Source of the DNA: RGIG8775 sp045660295
Lineage (GTDB): Bacteria > Bacillota > Clostridia > Oscillospirales > CAG-272
Reading direction: 5' to 3'
Assembly: GCA_045660295.1 (NCBI GenBank)
Contig: JAZRDN010000035.1
Span: forward strand, 5,488-69,487
Length of the DNA stretch: 64,000 nucleotides
In this document: in pieces, positions 25,980-33,896 of the stretch
Layout of the letters: every line of letters starts with the position of its first letter
How positions within the stretch are numbered: the stretch's first letter is position 1
Program-made: the position numbers and the translations under genes
Notes under the pieces: generated by a model
Seen by the model: the letters and a program-made list of their open reading frames with translations, nothing else
What the model was told of the DNA's origin: nothing
Databases searched by the model: none

Positions 25980-26063
25980 TTATTTATCGTTGCGTTTTAT
26001 TTTAAAAATTTTTCTTAGTATAGGCGAGAGAAAGCTTGGTGATTTGACTATTACTATCTTCAT
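25980..26063 (-). CDS. spoVM: Stage V sporulation protein SpoVM
   Basis: This 27-residue amphipathic peptide senses positive curvature of the forespore membrane and anchors SpoIVA to start coat assembly in Bacillus. The peptide MKIVIVKSPSFLSPILRK, followed by IFKIKRNDK, has the conserved Pro9 and the hydrophobic/basic pattern of SpoVM. A GAAAGGA ribosome site lies 10-11 bp upstream. It follows thiN, exactly as in the conserved rsgA-(rpe)-thiN-spoVM order. It is too short for ordinary gene callers and easily missed. It indicates an endospore former. Confidence 0.9.
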   Translation of the reverse strand: MKIVIVKSPSFLSPILRKIFKIKRNDK

Positions 26064-26126
26064 ATAAAAGCAGTCCTTTCAATAGGTTTCAATGCTATTA
26101 TATGACCAAAAATTATCACTTGACAG

Positions 26127-26750
26127 TTAATCTTTGCTTTCTATTATATAAAGTCCGCCTTTTTTTACGCTTACCAGCGCGCAGTTTTTGAGAATTTCAT
26201 TGGAGACCGCAAACTGGTTCGTGCGAGTGAGCTTGGCGTTCTTTAACGGATATTTACAGCCCTCAAGGCTTACTCCCTTTACGTTTTCGTCCGCGGCGAT
26301 AAGCGAAAGATATTTGAAAAGACTTTTGGGAACAAGCTCGCTTGTGCGCTCAATGTAACGGGCACGGTTTTTTCCGTCGGTTATCATCGCGCGGATGCCC
26401 ATGCTCCAAAGCTTTTCAAGAATAGCGAGATTTGAAAGAGTGTGGTCGAGCCTTCCGCCAAGACCGCCGATTATAGTTATAAAATCGGCGCCCTGCTCAA
26501 GAGCAACGTCTACCGCAAGCTGAGTGTCGGTAAAATCCTTTTCGGCGGGGACTTCTATTATCTCGGCTTCACGGGGAAGCTCGGCTTTGTCGCCCGAATC
26601 AAAATCGCCTACGGCAAAATCTATGCTAACGCCCAGCTTTTTTGCGTTTTTGTATCCGCAATCGGCGCTTATGGATATATCTCCGCCCTTGGGAAAGTCG
26701 GTTATCCCGTCGGGGAATATCTCGCCGCCAACGTATATGAATGCTTTCAT
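26127..26750 (-). CDS. thiN: Thiamine diphosphokinase
   Basis: The 207-residue enzyme transfers pyrophosphate from ATP to thiamine, giving the cofactor thiamine diphosphate. The N-terminal domain shows ISADCGYKNAKKLGV and VGDFDSG; EKDFTDTQLAV and GGLGGRLDHTLSNLAILE are the catalytic-domain signatures. The C-terminal beta-sandwich contains GVSLEGCKYPL, which caps the active site. It starts 10 bp after rsgA. The rpe gene that usually lies between them in Bacillus is absent. Confidence 0.95.
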   Translation of the reverse strand: MKAFIYVGGEIFPDGITDFPKGGDISISADCGYKNAKKLGVSIDFAVGDFDSGDKAELPREAEIIEVPAEKDFTDTQLAVDVALEQGADFITIIGGLGGRLDHTLSNLAILEKLWSMGIRAMITDGKNRARYIERTSELVPKSLFKYLSLIAADENVKGVSLEGCKYPLKNAKLTRTNQFAVSNEILKNCALVSVKKGGLYIIESKD

Positions 26751-26760
26751 TTGTGACCTC

Positions 26761-27747
26761 TTATTTCTTCCAATCGGTTTTGTTTTTCAAGACCTCGTAT
26801 ATCTCAACGAAGCTGTCGTGGCGCGATTTGGCGATATCACCGCGTTTTACCGCCTCAAGTATGGCGCAACCGTCCTCCTTGGTGTGTGAGCATTTGGTGT
26901 ATTTGCAAAGTCCTATATAGTCGTCGAACTCGCGCACCGTAAGCGGCAGGTCCTCTTTTTTGAAAAAGTCGAAATGCTCAAAGTCAAGCATCGAAAAACC
27001 GGGGGTGTCGGCAATATAGCCCTCGCCGCCGTTACATTCGTGGGTGAAAAGCTCAACGTGTCGGGTGGTGTTTTTTCCGCGCTCTATTTTATGGCTTATC
27101 TCGCCCGTGTCAAGCGAAAGATCGGGAAAGAGCTTGTTCATAAGAGAGGATTTTCCGACTCCCGAAGCCCCCGCGAACGCCGCTATCTTGCCCGCGAGAT
27201 TGGCTTTTATAAAGCGTGAAAGCTCCTCTAAGCCCTCGTCCTCAAACACGCTGATAACAAAGACCGTAAAGCCCGCCTTTTGGTATATTTCCTTTATCCT
27301 CTCGGCACTGTCGGGGTCAAGCTCGCATTTGCCGATGATGATGACAGGCTCTATTTTGTTGAACTCCGCTATTGAGATAAGCTTGTCCACAGTCGAAAGA
27401 ATCGGCGTGGGTGAGGCTGAAGCCATTGATATGAACATGTAATCAAGGTTTGCCAAGGGCGGTCTTATAAGCGCGCTTTTGCGGTCGATGATCTCGGATA
27501 TCATGATCTCGCCGGCGCTTTTTTTGTTGCTCGTGTTTTCTTCCTCAAGCGCCTTGAGTGTTCTGTCGTTAAAGACTATTTCCACCCTGTCGCCCACAAG
27601 AGGGGATATGTTGCTGTGTCGGAATTTACCGCGCGCGCGGCAGGGAAGAAGCCTGCCGATAGCTGAAGGCTCGTCCGAGGCGGTGACCAAAACGTAGTAG
27701 AGTCCGCCAACGCCTTTTATTATTCTGCCTTTTGCCTTGTAATCCAT
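26761..27747 (-). CDS. rsgA: Ribosome small-subunit GTPase RsgA
   Basis: The 328-residue circularly permuted GTPase checks late 30S assembly. It has an N-terminal OB fold (about 1-75; CRARGKFRHSNISPLVGDRVEI), then G motifs in permuted order: GKCELD (G4), FAGASGVGKSSLMNKLFP (G1), and DTPGFSMLDF (G3). A C-terminal zinc-binding domain holds CKYTKCSHTKEDGC. It lies between prkC and thiN; in Bacillus the orthologue CpgA is phosphorylated by PrkC, so the neighbourhood is functionally coherent. Confidence 0.96.
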   Translation of the reverse strand: MDYKAKGRIIKGVGGLYYVLVTASDEPSAIGRLLPCRARGKFRHSNISPLVGDRVEIVFNDRTLKALEEENTSNKKSAGEIMISEIIDRKSALIRPPLANLDYMFISMASASPTPILSTVDKLISIAEFNKIEPVIIIGKCELDPDSAERIKEIYQKAGFTVFVISVFEDEGLEELSRFIKANLAGKIAAFAGASGVGKSSLMNKLFPDLSLDTGEISHKIERGKNTTRHVELFTHECNGGEGYIADTPGFSMLDFEHFDFFKKEDLPLTVREFDDYIGLCKYTKCSHTKEDGCAILEAVKRGDIAKSRHDSFVEIYEVLKNKTDWKK

Positions 27748-27774
27748 TCTGTGTTCTGCCTTTCGTAAAATTGG

Positions 27775-29223
27775 CTATTCTGTTTCGGAATATCCGTCGC
27801 TGACAAAAAGAGTTGCCTCTTTTGAGGATTCTGTGTTAGCGAAGGGAAGCGTGGCAAAAACACGCCCTTTTCCTATGTATTCATGCGGCGCGCTCTCAAC
27901 GCTGACCTCACAGCCGTAGCTTTCAAGAAGCGACATTGCTTCCTTGACGTCCATAGCGATGACGTTTGGCATGGTCTCGGGAAGCGGAAGATAGGCGACC
28001 TTAACGGTTATCTCGCATTTTTCTCCGTCCTTTAGCTTTACCTTACTGCCCCCGATGGGGTTTTGAGATACTATTTTTCCGCCGTTTTCGGCGTTGTCGG
28101 TGTATACCGCCGTAATGTCGTAATAGCGCATGTCAAGACCGAGTGAAGCAAGCTCGGAATACACGGTGCCATCAAGCTCGGGCACTCTGACGTATTGGTG
28201 TAGATTTCGCTCGTTCATAAGGGCTATTGAGAGAATACCCAACGCCATGACCACCGAAACCAACAGCGCGCAAAGTCCGCCCACCACGCCAGATGGAATG
28301 CTGAAATCACGCAAATAGTTTATTATCTTTTCCTTTAGCGGTACAGGCTCTGTGCTTTCGGGAGTGGGATTTTCCAGCTCGTATATCGCGTCTAGCATTT
28401 CCTCTGCCGTCTGATATCTGTCCTCTACACGCTTTTCCATTGCCTTGAGGATTATGTATTCGATCTCGGGGGCTACCGAGGGGTTTGCGTGTGAGGGAGC
28501 GGGGGGAATCTCGTTTATGTGCTTTGAGGCTATCTCAGACGCCTTTTCATACCCTAAAAAGGGAAGCGTTCCCGTCGCCATTTCGTACATCATCACACCA
28601 AAGGAATAGATGTCGCTGCGCCCGTCAAGCGGCTTTGCCTCAGCCTGCTCGGGGCTGACGTAGTGCACGGTGCCGATAGCTACCTCGGCAGGTTCCTCGC
28701 CGTCCTCAAGGTCGATTATTCTTTTGGGAAGCGGCTTTGAGATTCCAAAGTCCATAAGACGCACCGAGCCGTCGGCGAGGACTACCACGTTGTGGGGCTT
28801 GATATCACTGTGAACTATGCCCTTTGCGTGTACCTGCGCCAGCGCCGAAAGAGTGGGCTTGATAATGTCGAATATCTCTTTTTTAGGAAGCGCGCCCTTG
28901 CTTAAAATATGCTTTTTGAGGGTTATGCCCTCAACGTATTCCATTATGAAATATTTTGGAGAGCCGTCAAGGCACTTGTCGTATATTCTTACTATGCCGG
29001 GGTGAGAAAAGAGTGAGAGAATTTCTACCTCCTGCTCAAATCTTTTTACAGCCTCGTGGTTGCTTTCGTACTCGGGGAGCAGCATCTTCATTGCCACAGT
29101 GCGGTCCTCGACACTGTCGTATACGCCGTATACGATAGAGCTTCCGCCCGAGCCGACAACGTTTATTATCTCATATCGGTCGCCGAAAACACGACCGATG
29201 TTGTTATCATGCTTTTTTGCCAT
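27775..29223 (-). CDS. prkC: PASTA-containing Ser/Thr protein kinase
   Basis: A 482-residue Hanks-type kinase. The kinase domain (about 12-275) has VGSGGSSIVYGV, VAMKML, HSDIKPHNVV, DFGIS and HYVSPEQ. One membrane helix lies at about 318-342 (VVGGLCALLVSVVMALGIL), followed by two extracellular PASTA domains, which bind peptidoglycan fragments in relatives. It is shorter than Bacillus PrkC, which has three PASTA domains. ATG 29223, with GAGGGTG just upstream, is preferred to the GTG four codons earlier that overlaps prpC. Confidence 0.94.
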   Translation of the reverse strand: MAKKHDNNIGRVFGDRYEIINVVGSGGSSIVYGVYDSVEDRTVAMKMLLPEYESNHEAVKRFEQEVEILSLFSHPGIVRIYDKCLDGSPKYFIMEYVEGITLKKHILSKGALPKKEIFDIIKPTLSALAQVHAKGIVHSDIKPHNVVVLADGSVRLMDFGISKPLPKRIIDLEDGEEPAEVAIGTVHYVSPEQAEAKPLDGRSDIYSFGVMMYEMATGTLPFLGYEKASEIASKHINEIPPAPSHANPSVAPEIEYIILKAMEKRVEDRYQTAEEMLDAIYELENPTPESTEPVPLKEKIINYLRDFSIPSGVVGGLCALLVSVVMALGILSIALMNERNLHQYVRVPELDGTVYSELASLGLDMRYYDITAVYTDNAENGGKIVSQNPIGGSKVKLKDGEKCEITVKVAYLPLPETMPNVIAMDVKEAMSLLESYGCEVSVESAPHEYIGKGRVFATLPFANTESSKEATLFVSDGYSETE

Positions 29224-29231
29224 TTTCACCC

Positions 29232-30008
29232 TCACGCAAGCTCAACCATAGTTAAGGTAATGTTGTCACTGCCGTCGTTTTTCTTGGCAAGGTCAACCAG
29301 CTTGTTTACACGCTCCTCAACAGTGAGAGAAGAGTCCATTACTATAGCCGAGCACTCCTCCTCGCTTACGCCGTTTGAAAAGCCGTCGGTGCAGAGAAGA
29401 ATTTTTGTTTCGGCGACCTCGGCATCGGAGAGGGGGAAGGTGTCAACGTCGGGCTGGCAGGTAACGTCTATGCCTATGGCGCGCGTGATAAGATTACGCT
29501 TTTTGGACTTTTTAGCCTCCTCGAGCGTCAGCTTGCCGATGTCTATCATGTGTTGAACGTATGAGTGATCCTTGGACACCTGAAGAATGTCTTTGGTATC
29601 AACAGTGTAGAGTCTGCTGTCGCCGATATTAGCCCAGCTTATCTTCCTTCCGCCGTTCTGTATAAGAGCCGCCACGAGAGTAGTGCCCATGCCCTCGGCA
29701 ATATCCGCCTCCTCTTGCTTTTTGATAACGCGGTTGTTTGCGACTGTTACGGCGTTTGAAAGGATAACGTCAGCCTCGCGGTCTGAAAGCGTGAGTATTC
29801 CTTTTTTTATATGGGACTTGCAAAGCCTTTCAAGCGCGTCCGAAAAGCTGTCAAGGGCAAGTTTTGCCGCAACGTCGCCGCAGTCAAGACCGCCCATGCC
29901 GTCGCAAACGACGATAAGAATGGCGTTGTCGGCTATTTGTCTTATGCCGAATGCGTCCTCGTTGGTTTTTCTTACGTTGCCTATATCGCTTCTTCCGAAT
30001 ACTTTCAT
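29232..30008 (-). CDS. prpC: PP2C-family protein phosphatase
   Basis: The 258-residue Mn/Mg-dependent phosphatase dephosphorylates PrkC targets in homologous systems. PP2C motifs are visible: GNVRKTNEDAF with a metal-binding Asp, VVCDGMGGLDCGDVAAKLA, GTTLVAALI, ANIGDSRLY, LLCTDGFSNGV, and NDGSDNITL near the C-terminus. It lies directly before prkC, forming the usual phosphatase-kinase pair. Confidence 0.95.
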   Translation of the reverse strand: MKVFGRSDIGNVRKTNEDAFGIRQIADNAILIVVCDGMGGLDCGDVAAKLALDSFSDALERLCKSHIKKGILTLSDREADVILSNAVTVANNRVIKKQEEADIAEGMGTTLVAALIQNGGRKISWANIGDSRLYTVDTKDILQVSKDHSYVQHMIDIGKLTLEEAKKSKKRNLITRAIGIDVTCQPDVDTFPLSDAEVAETKILLCTDGFSNGVSEEECSAIVMDSSLTVEERVNKLVDLAKKNDGSDNITLTMVELA

Positions 30009-30021
30009 ATAAAGTCCTTTC

Positions 30022-31098
30022 TTACCTATCCGCGCCTGTTTTCATGGAGTTTCTGCGCAGCTGACCGCAGGATGCGTTTATATCAGAGCCTAATTTGCGG
30101 CGCACAGTCGCGCGTATTCCGCGTCGCTCAAGAGTTGCCGAAAATGCGGCGATCGCTTTTTTGCCCGAGCGTATAAAATCGCGCTCCTCAACCTCGTTTA
30201 CGGGTATGAGATTAACGTGTATGGGCATGGTGTCGGTCCTTGAGCGGAGCTTGGAGTTAAGAAGCGCGGCAAGCTCCTCCGCGTCCTCCTTCGAGTCGTT
30301 TTTGCCCGAAATGAGAGTGTATTCAAACGAGATCCTTCGCCCTGTTACCGCAAAATACTCGCGGCAAGCGTCAAGGAGCTCGCTTATACCGTATTTTCTG
30401 TTTATCGGCATTATCTCCGAGCGCTTTTCGTCGTTTGAAGCGTGGAGAGAGATGGAAAGCGTAATGGGGAGATTTTCGCGCGCAAGGTCGTGGATCTTCG
30501 GCACTATTCCGCAGGTGGAGAGCGAAATGTGTCTGTAACCGATGTTGAGTCCGTCCTTGTCGCCCACAAGACGCAGGAATTTTATCACGTTGTCGTAGTT
30601 GTCAAGCGGCTCGCCTATTGCCATCATGACCACGCCCGAAATGCGTTCGCCAAGGTCTCGCTCGGCGGCGATTATCTGTCCAAGAAGCTCCGAGGGGGCA
30701 AGGTCGCGCGCTCTGCCGTCAATGGTTGAGGCGCAGAAGCGGCACCCCATTCTGCAACCGACCTGAGAGGAGATGCAGATAGTGATTCCGTGCTCGTAGC
30801 GCATTACTACCGACTCAATGCAGTTGCCGTCCGAGAGCGCGAAAAGGTATTTTACCGTTCCGTCGATAGCCGATACCAGCTTTTTTTCAATTGTCGGGAA
30901 GGAGTAGTAAGCAAGCTCGGATATCTTAGCCTTCGTCGCCTTAGAGATATTGGTTATCTCGTCAAGCAAAAGCCCCCTGTGCATTTGGGTAAAGAGCTGT
31001 GAGGCGCGGTATTTCGGCTCGCCCGCTTTTTCAAAAAATTCTACCAGCTCGTCCTTGTCAAGCGAGAGCAGATCGATTTTTTTCGTGCTTTCTTCCAT
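30022..31098 (-). CDS. rlmN: 23S rRNA (adenine-2503-C2) methyltransferase RlmN
   Basis: The 358-residue radical SAM enzyme methylates A2503 of 23S rRNA and A37 of some tRNAs. Motifs are CISSQVGCRMGCRFCAST (cluster Cys in CxxxCxxC), GIGEP-like AIGEPLDNYDN, SLHASNDEKRSEIMPIN, and a C-terminal Cys in ASCGQL. ATG 31098 is preferred: AAAGG lies 7 bp upstream, and the start overlaps the rsmB stop as TAATG. A longer frame extends into rsmB without support. Confidence 0.95.
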   Translation of the reverse strand: MEESTKKIDLLSLDKDELVEFFEKAGEPKYRASQLFTQMHRGLLLDEITNISKATKAKISELAYYSFPTIEKKLVSAIDGTVKYLFALSDGNCIESVVMRYEHGITICISSQVGCRMGCRFCASTIDGRARDLAPSELLGQIIAAERDLGERISGVVMMAIGEPLDNYDNVIKFLRLVGDKDGLNIGYRHISLSTCGIVPKIHDLARENLPITLSISLHASNDEKRSEIMPINRKYGISELLDACREYFAVTGRRISFEYTLISGKNDSKEDAEELAALLNSKLRSRTDTMPIHVNLIPVNEVEERDFIRSGKKAIAAFSATLERRGIRATVRRKLGSDINASCGQLRRNSMKTGADR

Positions 31099-32402
31099 TA
31101 GTTTACCTTTCTGAGTTTGGCTATAAAGAATCCGTCTGTTCCATGGTCGTACGGATTCAGTGTAAGCATGCCGTTTTGTGAACTTATTTTGCCTATATTG
31201 AATTCGCAAGGCTCAAACTCGGGGTGAGCCGCGAGGAATTTTTTTACGTTAAGCTCGTTTTCTTCGGGGAGCAGTGTGCAAGTGGAATAGAGGAGCACAC
31301 CGCCTGTTTTGAGATACCTCGACGCGTTGCAAAGAATGTCGTACTGTATCTGCGGTAAGCCCGCCGAGTCTTTCGGGTCTTTGTATCTTATTTCGGGCTT
31401 TTTCGCCACAACTCCGAAGCCCGAGCAGGGAACGTCGCAGATTATTTTGTCGGCGAAGTCCTCAAGGCGTTCGTCAAACACGCGCCCATCGCGTGCCTCG
31501 GTCTTGATTATCGTAATGCCAAGCCGCTTTGCGCCATTTTCCACAAGCGAGAGCTTGTTTGCGTGAAGGTCAAAGGAGTATATCTCGCCCTTGCTGTTCA
31601 TTTCTATCGCCGCGCCGAAGCTCTTTGAGCCGGGGCAGGAGCAGACGTCAATTACTCGGTCGCCCTCTTTTGCGCCGAGTGCCAGCACGCAGAGCTGTGA
31701 CGCCTCGTCCTGTACAAAGCAAAGCCCATCGTCAATTCCCACCGCAGGGGGCGAAGCTCCGTTTACCGTGACTCCGCAGGGCGAAAGCGGTGCTTCCTTG
31801 GCGTCTATTCCTTTTTCGAGAAGGTTCCCGATAAGCTCCTCGCGAGAAGTTTTCAGCGTGTTTACGCGCAATGTCATACCGCCCTCGCGGCAGAATGCAG
31901 CAAGAATATTTTCGCATTTTTCAAATCCGAAGATATCGCGAAATTTTTCGCAGAGCGCCACGGGGAAGGAGTAAGTCACTGAAAGATATTCTATTGGTGA
32001 CTTTTCCTTGTCGGGGAATTTTATTTCGTCTTTTTTTCTTATGTAATTGCGGAGTATGGCGTTGGCGAAGCCGCGGCTGCGCGCGGGGCAAATCTCAACG
32101 CTTTCGTTTATTGCCGCGTGAGGTGGTATCTTGTCAAGATAAATAAGCTGATAAAGCCCCATGCGGAGAATATTTCTGATGTTTAATTCTATTTTTGAGG
32201 GTGAAAGCGAGGAGAGCGAGTCTATGATGTAGTCAAGCGTGATCTTGCGCTCGATAACGCCGTAAACCAGCACGCAAAGCAGGGAGCTGTCCTTTTCGTC
32301 AAGTCCGTGTGTCTTTATTGCGTTGTCTACGGCTATATTTGAATACTGCCCCGCCTTCATGGTTTTGTTAAGCAGGTCAAGCGCCAGCTTGCGAATATTC
32401 AT
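31098..32402 (-). CDS. rsmB: 16S rRNA (cytosine-967-C5) methyltransferase RsmB
   Basis: The 434-residue SAM-dependent enzyme has an N-terminal NusB-like helical domain (about 1-135), followed by a Fmu/Sun Rossmann domain. Signatures are DVCSCPGSKSF (SAM motif I), DVPCSGFGVVAKKPEIRY with a catalytic Cys, and YSTCTLLPEENE with the second Cys. It sits between fmt and rlmN as in Bacillus, with an 18-bp gap from fmt. Confidence 0.95.
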   Translation of the reverse strand: MNIRKLALDLLNKTMKAGQYSNIAVDNAIKTHGLDEKDSSLLCVLVYGVIERKITLDYIIDSLSSLSPSKIELNIRNILRMGLYQLIYLDKIPPHAAINESVEICPARSRGFANAILRNYIRKKDEIKFPDKEKSPIEYLSVTYSFPVALCEKFRDIFGFEKCENILAAFCREGGMTLRVNTLKTSREELIGNLLEKGIDAKEAPLSPCGVTVNGASPPAVGIDDGLCFVQDEASQLCVLALGAKEGDRVIDVCSCPGSKSFGAAIEMNSKGEIYSFDLHANKLSLVENGAKRLGITIIKTEARDGRVFDERLEDFADKIICDVPCSGFGVVAKKPEIRYKDPKDSAGLPQIQYDILCNASRYLKTGGVLLYSTCTLLPEENELNVKKFLAAHPEFEPCEFNIGKISSQNGMLTLNPYDHGTDGFFIAKLRKVN

Positions 32403-32420
32403 GACTTTCTCCTTTCTTTT

Positions 32421-33356
32421 TTATTTCAAAACGTCTCCGATGTTTACTTTTCTGCCGCGTATAAATTCAGCGGCGGTCATTCTGCCCTTGCCCTCGGGAA
32501 GTACGCCCGTAAGCGCTATTTTTCCCTTGCCGCAGGCAATCACTATTTCGCCGTCAAGTGCCACAACGCTTCCCGCGGGTTTGTCGGATACGGAATCGCG
32601 GTCGGCAATGCGCGCCGAGGTTATCTTAAGCAGCTTTCCGTCAGGCGTGTGCGTAAAGGAAAGCGGAATGGGCGAAAGACCTCTGATAAGGTTGTGAAGC
32701 TCTTCTGCCGATTTGGAGAAATCAAGCAGACAGTCGGACTTTTCTATTTTTGCGGCGTAAGTGGAACGCGAGTCGTCCTGCTTCTCTCTCTTTGCATCGC
32801 CGTTTTTGATAAGCTGGACGGTTTTTATAAGCGCGTCAGCGCCGCAAACAGCGAGCTTGTCGTGAACACTTTCAAAATTGTCGTCGTCGGTTATCTCGAC
32901 TTCGGACTTTAAAAGCATATCGCCTGTGTCTATACCTACGTCCATATGCTGAATTGTCACGCCCGTTACCTTTTCGCCGTCGATGATCGCGCGTTGCATG
33001 GGCGCAGCACCCCTGTATTTGGGCAGGAGCGAGCCGTGGACGTTGATACAACCGTATTTCGGGAAATCAAGCACGCTCTTTGGCAGTATCTTGCCAAAGG
33101 CGACTACTACGATAAGCTCGGGGGCAAGACGCGCAAGAAGCTCCGCAAACTCCTCGTCTTTAAGGGTAGACGGCTGATATACGTCAAGTCCGTTTTCAAG
33201 AGCAAACTGTTTAACGGGGGGCGGGGTAAGCGTGTATCCGCGCCCCTTTGGCTTGTCGGGCTGTGTGATAACTCCTACTATATCCTCACCGCTTTCGTAA
33301 AGCGCCTTGAGGGTTGGAATAGCGAAATCGGGAGTTCCCATAAAAAGAATCTTCAT
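32421..33356 (-). CDS. fmt: Methionyl-tRNA formyltransferase
   Basis: The 311-residue enzyme formylates initiator Met-tRNA using 10-formyltetrahydrofolate. Motifs are FMGTPDFAIPTL at the N-terminus, NVHGSLLPKYRGAAPMQRAI with the catalytic Asn and His, TGVTIQHMDVGIDTGDML, and a C-terminal OB-like domain from about 205. It lies between def and rsmB; def removes the formyl group that fmt adds. Confidence 0.97.
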   Translation of the reverse strand: MKILFMGTPDFAIPTLKALYESGEDIVGVITQPDKPKGRGYTLTPPPVKQFALENGLDVYQPSTLKDEEFAELLARLAPELIVVVAFGKILPKSVLDFPKYGCINVHGSLLPKYRGAAPMQRAIIDGEKVTGVTIQHMDVGIDTGDMLLKSEVEITDDDNFESVHDKLAVCGADALIKTVQLIKNGDAKREKQDDSRSTYAAKIEKSDCLLDFSKSAEELHNLIRGLSPIPLSFTHTPDGKLLKITSARIADRDSVSDKPAGSVVALDGEIVIACGKGKIALTGVLPEGKGRMTAAEFIRGRKVNIGDVLK

Positions 33357-33369
33357 ATTTACATATCTC

Positions 33370-33885
33370 CTATCGTGAGCGTCTCTTGCGGCGAGGCTTT
33401 TCCCCGTCCTGCGGGATTTTGTCCTCGGGGGCGCGGCGGCAGAACATCACCTTGCCGTCAAGGTGATCGATCTCGTGAGAGAGCGCCTTTGCAAGAAAGC
33501 CCGAAGCGTTTATTTCACATTCCTCGCCCTTGCGGTTGAGATGGCGAACGGTTATGCTCATGGGTCTGTCGGTATAAAGCCACTCGTCGGGGAAGGAGAG
33601 ACATCCCTCCTCTGTGTACTGGTGTCCCGAAAATGCTATGATCTTGGGGTTGATAAGCTCGATAAGCTCCTGCGAGTCCTCGGGTGTCTCGCCCTCGTAT
33701 TCGATTATGGCGATCTTGCGAAGCACGCCGACCTGAGGGGCGGCAAGTCCCGCGCCGCCCGCGGCGGTAAGAGTCTCGCGCATGTCGTCAAGAAGTCTGA
33801 TTATTCTTGGGGTTATCTCCTCGACCTCGCGGCATTTTTTATTTAAAATTTCGTCGCCGCGTGTTACTATCTTAAGTTTAGCCAT
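33370..33885 (-). CDS. def: Peptide deformylase
   Basis: The 171-residue metalloenzyme removes N-formyl groups from nascent proteins. Its three motifs are complete: GGAGLAAPQVG, EEGCLSFP with a metal-binding Cys, and SHEIDHLDG with two metal-binding His. The C-terminal 25 residues are basic and probably unstructured. It lies 11 bp after priA and 13 bp before fmt. Confidence 0.97.
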   Translation of the reverse strand: MAKLKIVTRGDEILNKKCREVEEITPRIIRLLDDMRETLTAAGGAGLAAPQVGVLRKIAIIEYEGETPEDSQELIELINPKIIAFSGHQYTEEGCLSFPDEWLYTDRPMSITVRHLNRKGEECEINASGFLAKALSHEIDHLDGKVMFCRRAPEDKIPQDGEKPRRKRRSR

Positions 33886-33896
33886 TTTGTTATCTC

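Noticed and set aside
26064..26126. Sigma-E-type promoter before spoVM
   Set aside because: A TATAAT/CATATAAT box is present, but no matching sigma-E -35 element was found at the right distance, so no sporulation promoter is claimed.
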